Shown: piece by piece, positions 5,193 through 11,733 of the stretch
How positions within the stretch are numbered: position 1 is the first letter of the stretch
How the letters are laid out: every line of letters starts with the position of its first letter
NCBI GenBank assembly: GCA_007135295.1
Contig: SLJD01000369.1
Location: forward strand, 1 to 12,363
Direction: 5' to 3'
Length of the DNA: 12,363 bases
DNA from: Phycisphaerales bacterium
GTDB lineage: Bacteria > Planctomycetota > Phycisphaerae > Phycisphaerales > SM1A02
The notes under the pieces: generated by a model
Database searches by the model: none
Told to the model about the DNA's origin: nothing
What the model saw: the letters and a program-made list of their open reading frames with translations, nothing else
Translations under genes and position numbers: made by a program

Positions 5193-7433
5193 TCAGGCCA
5201 CGTCAACCAGGCCGAACGTGCGGCCATACGCCTTCAGGAGGCGTTTGCGCAGCAGCGCCAGCTCATCCCCCGCCATGGTCGGATTGTTCTCAATCCATTG
5301 CCGGGCGTCCCGCCGGGCGAGCGCCAGCAGGTCCTGATCCTCGTTGAGTCGCGCCACGCGAAACGGCGGCTCGCCGCTCTGCCGCCAGCCGAAGAGCTCA
5401 CCCGGCCCGCGGATCTCAAGGTCCTTCTCGGCAATGACGAACCCGTCGTTCGTGGCGACCATGGCGTTGATGCGGGCCGTCCCGTCGTCCGAAACCGGGT
5501 CCCCGATGAGCACGCAGAGACTCGGCCGCTCACCCCGTCCGATGCGGCCGCGCAACTGGTGGAGCTGCGCCAGCCCGAACCGGTCGGCATGCTCCACGAC
5601 CATCATCGTCGCGTTCGGCACATCCACGCCGACCTCGATCACGGTGGTCGCGACGAGGACATCAATGCGGCCGGCGCGGAAATCATCCATGACGCGCCGC
5701 CGCTCATCGCGGTTGATGCGGCCATGAAGAACGGCAACCGCCCGGCCGGCCAGCGGCCCGGCGCGGAGCCGCTCGGCGTGCGTGGTCACGTCGGCAAGTC
5801 CCTGTTCGCCGGCCTCAACCGCCGGCACGACCACGTACGCCTGCTCGCCCGCGTCGACGCGACGGCGGAGATAGTCGTACACCTCGTCGGACTGATCGGC
5901 GGTGACGTGCCGGGTGAGAATCGGTTGGCGGCCGGGCGGAAGCCCGCGAATCGTCGAGACGTCCAGATCGCCAAGCAGCGTCTGCGCCAGCGTGCGGGGG
6001 ATCGGGGTGGCGGTCATGACGAGCACGTGGGGCGAAAGCTCGACCTCCGGCGACGGGTCGGATGAATCGCCGGCCCCCGCCGCCCCGTGATCCGCCGCCA
6101 CGTCGTCCGCCTGCGTGGTCTTCGTGCGAAGGGCCGCCCGCTGGTGCACGCCGAACCGGTGCTGCTCATCGATGACCGCGACGGCAAGACTCGAGAACCG
6201 GACCGACTCCGTCAGCAGGGCGTGCGTGCCGATGATGATGTCGATCTCGCCGGCGGCGAGGTCGTCGAGAATCGTCTGCCGCGCCGACGCCGACATCGAC
6301 CCGGTCAGCAGTTCAATGCGCACCCGGCCGCCTTCGAGCATGCGGCCGATGGAGTCGAAGTGCTGTTCGGCAAGCAGTTCGGTCGGCGCCATCAGGGCCG
6401 CCTGGTGTTCGGAAGCGACGGCGAGCAGCATGGCGTACAGGGCGACCACCGTCTTGCCGGAGCCGACGTCGCCCTGCAGGAGCCGGTTCATCGGCGAGGC
6501 GCCGGTGAGATCATCACGAAGGTCCGCCAGGACGGCCCGCTGGGCCCGCGTCAGCGTGAACGGGAACCGGGCGAGAATGTGTTTCTCGATCGCTTTGGTG
6601 TGGCGCAAAGCCGGCGCCCGGCTGACCTGCCGCCGCTGGTGGCGCTTGAGCATCACACCAAGCTGGAACAGCAGCAGTTCATCGAACGCAAGGCGGCGAC
6701 GGCCCGCTTTCGCATCCTCGGTGGTGTCCGGCCGATGCACCATGCGGTACGAATCAGCCAGTTCGGGCAGCGCGCGTTCACGGCGGTAGGAAACGGGCAG
6801 GTGATCGTCGATCAGTGCAAGCGCGGGATCGAGCACCTGGTCAATGACCTTCGCGACCTGCCGCGGCGTCAGGTCTTCGCTCGCGGGATACACCGGCAGC
6901 AGCACGTCGTTACCGGAGGCCGCCGATTGCTCGACCGGCTCACGGCCGTCATCACCGCCTTCCTCCGCGTCCGCGAGTTCGAAGCGGGGGTTGGTCAGTT
7001 GGAGGTACTCGCCGAATGTTGTTGGCTTGCCGGTCACACGGATGGCCAGGCCCGGATGAATCTTCTCCCGCATCCACGGCATGTTGAACCACACCAGCCG
7101 CAGCACGCCGGTCCCGTCGTCGAGCGTTGCTTCAAGGCGGTTCTTGCGGCCGGGGACGAACCGCACGGCGGCGATCTCCCCGGAGGCGGCCAGGTGGCTC
7201 GACCGGTCGCCGCGGCTGCGGTTGTACTCGATGTAAAGCTGTTCGATGGACCGCTCGGCCTTCTGCTGCTCATACCGGCCCGGCAGATGCAGGATGAGGT
7301 CCGCGACGCATCGCAGGCCGACACGCTCGAACGCCCCGGCCGTGCGCGGTCCGACGCCTCGCACCTGCGACACGTGCGTCGTCAGCGACAGTCCGGCCGG
7401 CGATTCGATGGGCGGGGTTCGGCCCGAGGTCAT
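5193..7433 (-). CDS. recG: ATP-dependent DNA helicase RecG
   Basis: This 746-residue protein shows the full RecG layout. The N-terminal wedge region includes the helix-hairpin-helix-like VRGVGPRTAGAFERVGL near residue 24 and LILHLPGRYE. An OB-fold follows (about 80-155), then the SF2 motor: Walker A GDVGSGKT (321-328), DEQH box (422-425), motif III TATPIPRT (474-481), motif V around ATTVIEVGVDVPNA (595-608) and motif VI QLRGRIGRG (626-634). The C-terminal block GFVIAEKDLEIRGPGELFG is diagnostic for RecG. It remodels stalled replication forks and branch-migrates Holliday junctions. It is somewhat longer than typical (about 690), partly from an Ala/Asp-rich insert at about 438-468 between motifs II and III. 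The start is ATG at 7433, only 24 bases from the divergent xseA start; no strong Shine-Dalgarno is visible, so a leaderless or weakly initiated transcript is possible. The FloA-like gene and polX follow on the same strand. Confidence 0.96.
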   Translation of the reverse strand: MTSGRTPPIESPAGLSLTTHVSQVRGVGPRTAGAFERVGLRCVADLILHLPGRYEQQKAERSIEQLYIEYNRSRGDRSSHLAASGEIAAVRFVPGRKNRLEATLDDGTGVLRLVWFNMPWMREKIHPGLAIRVTGKPTTFGEYLQLTNPRFELADAEEGGDDGREPVEQSAASGNDVLLPVYPASEDLTPRQVAKVIDQVLDPALALIDDHLPVSYRRERALPELADSYRMVHRPDTTEDAKAGRRRLAFDELLLFQLGVMLKRHQRRQVSRAPALRHTKAIEKHILARFPFTLTRAQRAVLADLRDDLTGASPMNRLLQGDVGSGKTVVALYAMLLAVASEHQAALMAPTELLAEQHFDSIGRMLEGGRVRIELLTGSMSASARQTILDDLAAGEIDIIIGTHALLTESVRFSSLAVAVIDEQHRFGVHQRAALRTKTTQADDVAADHGAAGAGDSSDPSPEVELSPHVLVMTATPIPRTLAQTLLGDLDVSTIRGLPPGRQPILTRHVTADQSDEVYDYLRRRVDAGEQAYVVVPAVEAGEQGLADVTTHAERLRAGPLAGRAVAVLHGRINRDERRRVMDDFRAGRIDVLVATTVIEVGVDVPNATMMVVEHADRFGLAQLHQLRGRIGRGERPSLCVLIGDPVSDDGTARINAMVATNDGFVIAEKDLEIRGPGELFGWRQSGEPPFRVARLNEDQDLLALARRDARQWIENNPTMAGDELALLRKRLLKAYGRTFGLVDVA

Positions 7434-7457
7434 ACGCTCACGATATCATGGCCGGTG
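7434..7457. promoter_or_regulatory. 24-bp divergent recG/xseA intergenic region
   Basis: Only 24 bases separate the start codons of recG (-) and xseA (+). This is too short to hold two full promoters with 5' leaders, so promoter elements must lie inside the opposite coding regions or the transcripts must be nearly leaderless. The palindrome GATATC (7442-7447) lies at its centre. Confidence 0.5.
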
Positions 7458-9089
7458 ATGGCCCGACTCCCATTCGATCCGGACAGGGTGGCCGGCGGCG
7501 AAGCGGCAAAGTCCGGCGGCGGCTCCCGTGCCCGCAAAGCCACGGGAAAGAAGCGGTACGCCCACGCTGCCGAAGCGAAGCAACTGACCGTGACGCAGGC
7601 CGCTTCCCTGATCAAATCCACGCTCGAAACCCATATCACTTCCCCGATACGGGTGGTCGGCGAGGTCAGCAATCTCAACTGCCGCAACCACTGGTACTTC
7701 TCGCTCAAGGATGACAAGTCGGTGCTGAGCTGCGTCGCGTGGGCGTCCGCGGTGAAGAAATTCGGCTTCACCCCGAATGACGGCGACGAAGTCGTCGCCA
7801 CCGGCGAGATCAGCCACTACGGCCCGCAGGGCAAGACCCAGCTTTACGTTCGCAAGCTTGAGCCGATCGGAGCCGGGGCGCTGGAACTCAGGTTCCGGGC
7901 CATGTGCGAGAAACTGCGCGCCCAAGGGTACTTCGACCCGGCCCACAAAATCGAACCGCCGGTCTTTCCCCGGAGGATCGCGGTCATTACCGCGGCAGGC
8001 GGAGCGGCCGTTCATGACGTGATCGACACCGCCAAGCATCGCTGCCGCGCGGTTGCCCTGCTTGTCGTCAATGTCAAGGTGCAGGGCGACGGCGCGGCCG
8101 AGCAGGTCGCCCGGGCCATCCGCTGGGTGGACGAGCATCACGAGCGGCTGGGCGTTGACGCCATTCTCGTCACACGCGGCGGGGGATCCATGGAAGACCT
8201 CTGGGCGTTCAACGAGCAGGTCGTTGCGGATGCGACCTATGCATGCAGAACACCCATTGTTGCGGCGATCGGTCACGAATCTGATACGACCGTGATCGAA
8301 CTTGTCGCTGACGTTCGTGCCGCGACGCCGACGCAGGCGGCCATGCGGCTTGTCCCGGACGCCCGGCAGATGCACCAGCAGGTGGATCATTACGAAGGGC
8401 GGTTGAACCTGTTGACGCGGCAACTGGTCGATCGAGGGCGGCGTCATGTCGCCATGCTCACCCGGTCGCCAGTTTTCACCCGACCCGCCTCGCTGATCGG
8501 GCCGCAGCGACAGCGCGTCGTTGAACTGTCCCGGCACCTGCGGCACGCCTCGACATCCCGCGTGACAAACGCCCGGTTGCACGTCGAGCGGCTCGCCGGA
8601 CGCCTTGGCAGCGGACGCGACGAAACGGTGCTGACGGCCCGGCGGCAGCGGTTGACGGTGCTCGTCGACCGACTTGCCCGGGCCTGCCGGCATGTGGTGA
8701 ATCGCCGGAAGGACCTCGATCAGTACGCCGGACGTCTGGAACGCGCCGTGCTGGGGTACGTGCGGCATACCGGCCGGCATCTGGAGCAACTGGACCGGCG
8801 TCTCGCCGCCGTGGACCCATACCGCGTGCTCGCTCGGGGGTACACGTTGACCCGGGCCGCCGACGGCCGGTTGCTCCAGTCAGCGACGGAAACCCGGCCG
8901 GGGCAGGTGGTCGTGACGCAGTTTCATGACGGGGACGTGCGTTCGACTGTTGAAGAGGACCGCGAACATTCCGCCGCGGCCGGCTCGGCGCAGACGGGCC
9001 GGGGCCATTCGCCGACGCATCGCGCGCGTCAGCCCACAACGGCGAAGGAAAGGGCTCGCTCAGCGGATCAGATGGACCTGTTCGGCTGA
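7458..9089 (+). CDS. xseA: Exodeoxyribonuclease VII large subunit
   Basis: This 543-residue protein is the catalytic subunit of ExoVII, which degrades single-stranded DNA from both ends in mismatch and recombination repair. After a basic, low-complexity N-terminal extension of about 40 residues, an OB-fold DNA-binding domain follows (LTVTQAASLIKSTLE, VVGEVSNLN, about 42-137). The catalytic domain has RRIAVITAAGGAAVHD (172-187), VTRGGGSMEDLWAFNEQVVA (238-257) and AIGHESDTTVIELVADVRAA (270-289), with conserved Arg, His and Asp. A long helical region (about 300-485) and a C-terminal segment (DPYRVLARGYTLTR) complete it. The usual T-S-P-T-G-A-A motif is ITAAGGAA here. An in-frame GTG at 7455 and ATG at 7458 are adjacent; I use the ATG. 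No good Shine-Dalgarno is present. The adjoining xseB, 19 bases downstream, confirms the identity. Confidence 0.95.
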   Translation: MARLPFDPDRVAGGEAAKSGGGSRARKATGKKRYAHAAEAKQLTVTQAASLIKSTLETHITSPIRVVGEVSNLNCRNHWYFSLKDDKSVLSCVAWASAVKKFGFTPNDGDEVVATGEISHYGPQGKTQLYVRKLEPIGAGALELRFRAMCEKLRAQGYFDPAHKIEPPVFPRRIAVITAAGGAAVHDVIDTAKHRCRAVALLVVNVKVQGDGAAEQVARAIRWVDEHHERLGVDAILVTRGGGSMEDLWAFNEQVVADATYACRTPIVAAIGHESDTTVIELVADVRAATPTQAAMRLVPDARQMHQQVDHYEGRLNLLTRQLVDRGRRHVAMLTRSPVFTRPASLIGPQRQRVVELSRHLRHASTSRVTNARLHVERLAGRLGSGRDETVLTARRQRLTVLVDRLARACRHVVNRRKDLDQYAGRLERAVLGYVRHTGRHLEQLDRRLAAVDPYRVLARGYTLTRAADGRLLQSATETRPGQVVVTQFHDGDVRSTVEEDREHSAAAGSAQTGRGHSPTHRARQPTTAKERARSADQMDLFG

Positions 9090-9108
9090 GTCCAGTACAT
9101 TCGGCCGC

Positions 9109-9396
9109 ATGACCCCGCGATCGAAAGCGACAGATACGCAACAGCCCGCCCAGCCGGACCCGGACGACATGAGCTTTGAAGCGGCGGTCGAGGAACTTGA
9201 ATCGATCGTTGAGCGCATCGAGCAGGGCGAGATCGGCCTGGAAGAGGCCCTCAGTCAGCGCAAGCGTGGCGATGCGCTGATCAAACGCTGTCGCCGCATC
9301 CTCGACACCGCCGAGCAGGAACTCAAGCAGGCCGATGCCGAGTCCATGGGCGAACCTCCGGCCGATGCCACTGACGATGAAGCGGACGAGGCGTAG
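9109..9396 (+). CDS. xseB: Exodeoxyribonuclease VII small subunit
   Basis: This 95-residue protein contains the complete XseB helical hairpin: SFEAAVEELESIVERIEQGE, then GLEEALSQRKRGDALIKRCR and ILDTAEQEL (residues about 21-75). Several copies wrap the helical region of XseA to form active ExoVII. The flanks are low-complexity: a polar N-terminal tail (TQQPAQPDPDD) and an acidic C-terminal tail (ADATDDEADEA), which make it a little longer than most homologues. The start ATG at 9109 is 19 bases after the xseA stop; the frame is open further upstream, but only inside xseA, and family alignment begins after 9109. It is very probably cotranscribed with xseA, which keeps subunit supply coupled. 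Confidence 0.94.
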   Translation: MTPRSKATDTQQPAQPDPDDMSFEAAVEELESIVERIEQGEIGLEEALSQRKRGDALIKRCRRILDTAEQELKQADAESMGEPPADATDDEADEA

Positions 9397-9436
9397 GAGT
9401 GGTTTGAGTGCGGAGTACCAAGGCGAGTGACAGGGC

Positions 9437-10699
9437 ATGCCTGCCCGGAGCCACAGGAGGGCGACCACGATAGACGGCACCGATTCCATTGCTGCGGCGT
9501 ACACCTTCCGGATCTGGCTGTATCAGCACATGCCGGTGATGGTGTTTCTCTTCGGATTCGGCGCCTCCGCGGGAAGTTTCCTGAACGTGGTGATTCACCG
9601 CCTGCCTGAGGGGCGGAGCGTACTCACCCCGCCGAGCCGTTGTCCCGTATGCAGCGCCGGGCTGAAGTGGTACGACAACCTGCCGATACTCGGCTGGTTC
9701 CTGTTGCGCGGCCGGTGCCGATACTGCCGGGCTCGGATTCCGGCTCGCTACATGGCGATCGAACTGCTCATGGCTGCGGTGTTTGTCGGCCTGTACGCCG
9801 CTCTGTTTCTCACCCCGCCGGACATGGCGTGGTGGGGCGAAGTTGGCGGAGTGTGGTGGTACCGCAGTCAGATTCCGATTGCCTGGCCGAGCTATGTCGC
9901 CCTGGCGTTTCTGTTATGCGGTCTCGTAGCGGTCACCATCATTGATGCGCGCACATTCCTGATTCCGCTTCAGATCCCGGCGTTTGTGACGGCTTCCGCG
10001 TTTGTCCTGTACACGATCCAGTCCCTCTTGCCGGAATCGAGCGCGGTGGCGGAACTGTGGCCGATCCCCGTCCCGCCGCCGCAATGGTCGCTCGCAGCGC
10101 TGCTCGCTGTCGCGGGCCTCGGGTTGTCGACGCTGCTGATGTGGTTCGGCGTGCTGCGCCCCAGTTTCGCCGACTACGAGGAGTACGTCGAAGAAGGGGA
10201 GACCATCGGCGATTACCCCCATGCCCGGCGGGAAATGTGGGTGGAGTTGGTGTTTCTCACACCATGCCTGGTCGGGCTGATGGCCGGTTACTGGCTGGGC
10301 GAAGGACTTGACGCGGCTGCCACACCAGGTCTGCTCGACGGGCTTGGTGCGGCTGCTCTGGGCTTTCTTGTTGGCGGCGGGGTGGTGTGGGCGATTCGAA
10401 TCGTCTTCACGTTTCTTTTCGGGCGGGAGGCCATGGGAATGGGTGATGTGCACCTGCTCGCCGCCGTCGGAGCAGTGCTGGGATGGCGGGATCCGCTGTG
10501 GGTGTTCTTTCTGGCACCAATTATCGCATTGGGGTGGATGGTCGTTGCGGGTGGCGTGGCGAGGATGCTGCGTGCAGAACGCCGGGAACTGCCGTTCGGG
10601 CCGCACCTGGCCGTTATGACAGCGTTGGTCATCGTGTGCCGCCCGGCGGTGAACTGGGCGGAGGCGTATCTGGTCGAGGCGTATCAGCCGATCATGTGA
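9437..10699 (+). CDS. pilD: Type IV prepilin peptidase (A24 family) with a long insertion
   Basis: This 420-residue polytopic membrane protein cleaves, and in many species N-methylates, prepilins of type IV pili and type II secretion pseudopilins. The N-terminal domain has GASAGSFLNVVIHRLP (41-56) and the tetracysteine zinc-type pairs CPVC (69-72) and CRYC (94-97), followed by ARIPARYMAIELL. Catalytic Asp 1 is D170 in TIIDARTFLIP; catalytic Asp 2 is D337 in the GMGD motif (EAMGMGDVHLLAAVGAVLGW). The two are 167 residues apart rather than about 65 as in well-studied enzymes, because of an insert of extra hydrophobic segments and an acidic soluble loop (about 240-270, FADYEEYVEEGETIGDYPHA). The ATG at 9437 is the only ATG giving a complete N-terminus; another at 9530 would remove residues before the first helix. 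No pilin genes are in the window. It follows xseB by 40 bases. Confidence 0.9.
   Translation: MPARSHRRATTIDGTDSIAAAYTFRIWLYQHMPVMVFLFGFGASAGSFLNVVIHRLPEGRSVLTPPSRCPVCSAGLKWYDNLPILGWFLLRGRCRYCRARIPARYMAIELLMAAVFVGLYAALFLTPPDMAWWGEVGGVWWYRSQIPIAWPSYVALAFLLCGLVAVTIIDARTFLIPLQIPAFVTASAFVLYTIQSLLPESSAVAELWPIPVPPPQWSLAALLAVAGLGLSTLLMWFGVLRPSFADYEEYVEEGETIGDYPHARREMWVELVFLTPCLVGLMAGYWLGEGLDAAATPGLLDGLGAAALGFLVGGGVVWAIRIVFTFLFGREAMGMGDVHLLAAVGAVLGWRDPLWVFFLAPIIALGWMVVAGGVARMLRAERRELPFGPHLAVMTALVIVCRPAVNWAEAYLVEAYQPIM
9455..9460 (+). promoter_or_regulatory. Perfect Shine-Dalgarno sequence inside the annotated prepilin peptidase start region
   Basis: AGGAGG occurs at codons 7-8 of the reading frame, followed by a nine-base spacer and then ATA (9470-9472), in frame. 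Spacing is right for initiation, but ATA is not a usual start codon. Either the match is chance, translation starts at this rare codon, or the ancestral start was an ATG here that has changed and the ATG at 9437 is now used. The residues between 9437 and 9469 (MPARSHRRATT) show no family feature. Confidence 0.35.
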
Positions 10700-10707
10700 G
10701 ATGATGT

Positions 10708-10965
10708 ATGCCTACACGAAGCGCCAGCCGGTCCGATTCTCTCGACCACATCCAGTGGGCATTTCGACTGTCCCGCCGGGAAGGCACTGGACAGATCCGG
10801 CTGCGTCGAGTGAAATCCCTTGGAGAAGTTTGCATTCGTGTGGCTGCGGATGCCGATTCATTGATCGCGGAAACCGACCAGCCCGTGGCGGCTGATGATC
10901 AGTCCAATCGTCTTGAAAGGATGCTGAGTCAATGCGTGCGTACCGAGTTGCAGCACTCTGTGTGA
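10708..10965 (+). CDS. Small protein of unknown function overlapping the OmpA-family gene
   Basis: This 85-residue frame starts at ATG 10708, eight bases after the prepilin peptidase stop, and ends 34 bases inside the next gene. It is polar and mixed-charge (MPTRSASRSDSLDHIQWAFR, then LRRVKSLGEVCIRVAADADS), with no signal peptide, membrane helix or recognisable motif. Its place in a tight same-strand run favours a real gene. The upstream sequence (GAGATGATGT) is at best a weak ribosome-binding site, but translational coupling to the preceding gene would make that sufficient. If it is not coding, the 230 bases would be the leader of the lipoprotein gene. I do not recognise a family. Confidence 0.5.
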   Translation: MPTRSASRSDSLDHIQWAFRLSRREGTGQIRLRRVKSLGEVCIRVAADADSLIAETDQPVAADDQSNRLERMLSQCVRTELQHSV

Positions 10966-11594
10966 TGGTGGGGGCGGCGGGCCTTGGCGGCTGTGCCAAT
11001 CAGCTCCAGGAAGAGAACGCGATGCTCCAGGAAGAGGTCACGGCTTTGCGGGACCAACTGGGCCAGCGAAACGATGCGTTGGATGCAGCGAATCAGGAAT
11101 TGCGTCAGCGTCAGCAGCGCGTCGCGCAACTGGAGCGTGATCTCCGAGATGCTCAACGGGAAGCCGAAGCGGCCGAGCCGGCAGAGCAGCCCGGTTTTCA
11201 GGACGGCTTTGAGGGGATCGAGGGCGTTACCGGCGCTTCGTCGCCGGGACGCGTCACCGCGACCATCGAGAGTGACATTCTCTTTCGTCCGGGACAGGAC
11301 TCGCTTCGGCAGGATGCGCAGCGCACTCTCAACGAAGTGGCCAATGTCCTCAACAGCGAGTATGCCGGCCGCGAGATCCAAGTCATCGGTCACACTGACC
11401 AGGATCCCATCCGTGTCAGTGGCCATGAATCGAACTATCACCTCGGCTTCAAGCGGGCGTATTCAGTATTTGAGTACCTGATGGAGCAAGGTGTCACGCG
11501 GGAGCGGATGTCTTTGGCGAGTTACGGGCCGCATGACCTTCGTGGCACGAAGGAGCGGAGCCGGCGTGTTGAGATCGTCGTACTTGTGGATTGA
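10932..11594 (+). CDS. OmpA-family peptidoglycan-associated lipoprotein with coiled coil
   Basis: This 220-residue protein has a lipoprotein signal peptide (MRAYRVAALCVMVGAAGLGG, lipobox LGGC, lipidated C21). Residue +2 is Ala, consistent with outer-membrane sorting under gram-negative rules. Residues about 22-85 are a Gln/Glu/Arg-rich coiled coil (QLQEENAMLQEEVTALRDQL and following). A short linker leads into an OmpA domain (about 110-220): DILFRPGQDSLRQDAQRTLN, IQVIGHTDQDPI, and HLGFKRAYSVFEYLMEQGV in place of the family's N-x-x-L-S-x-x-R-A-x-x-V helix, ending in RRVEIVV. It should tether the outer membrane to peptidoglycan; Pal and MotB-like alternatives differ mainly in anchoring, and there is no transmembrane helix for MotB. 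GAAAGGA at 10915-10921 supports the start. The strong hairpin at 11639-11675 ends the transcript. Confidence 0.9.
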   Translation: MRAYRVAALCVMVGAAGLGGCANQLQEENAMLQEEVTALRDQLGQRNDALDAANQELRQRQQRVAQLERDLRDAQREAEAAEPAEQPGFQDGFEGIEGVTGASSPGRVTATIESDILFRPGQDSLRQDAQRTLNEVANVLNSEYAGREIQVIGHTDQDPIRVSGHESNYHLGFKRAYSVFEYLMEQGVTRERMSLASYGPHDLRGTKERSRRVEIVVLVD

Positions 11595-11638
11595 TCGATC
11601 GCCAACTCGTTGATTTCCAACGGTACCGTGAGATGATT

Positions 11639-11675
11639 GCAGGCCGGCGTGCAGTGCATGCCGGCCTGCGTTTCT
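11639..11675 (+). terminator. Rho-independent terminator after the OmpA-family gene
   Basis: The stem GCAGGCCGGCGTGCA and its return TGCATGCCGGCCTGC pair almost perfectly around a single-base loop (G); TGCAGTGCA may open to a larger loop. The run TTTCTT follows at 11671. It lies 45 bases after the stop codon, in the gap between convergent genes. The reverse orientation lacks a T-run right after the stem, so it may serve the MCE gene less well. Confidence 0.85.
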
Positions 11676-11733
11676 TCACTTCCGGCTTTCAGAACAGTTG
11701 TCGGGTCCGTTGGGCCGGTTTCCATGATGGCGG

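Noticed and set aside
5166..6065. Plus-strand open frame of 299 residues opposite recG
   Set aside because: Antisense shadow of the RecG helicase motifs; composition is Arg/Ala/Gly-rich with no motif.
7446..8789. Minus-strand open frame of 447 residues opposite xseA
   Set aside because: Antisense shadow of a clear XseA; no family features.
10701..10895. Alternative small open frame (64 residues) starting at 10701
   Set aside because: It overlaps the 10708 frame, is Pro/Arg/Cys-rich and ends without linking to the next gene; the 10708 frame is the better coding candidate.
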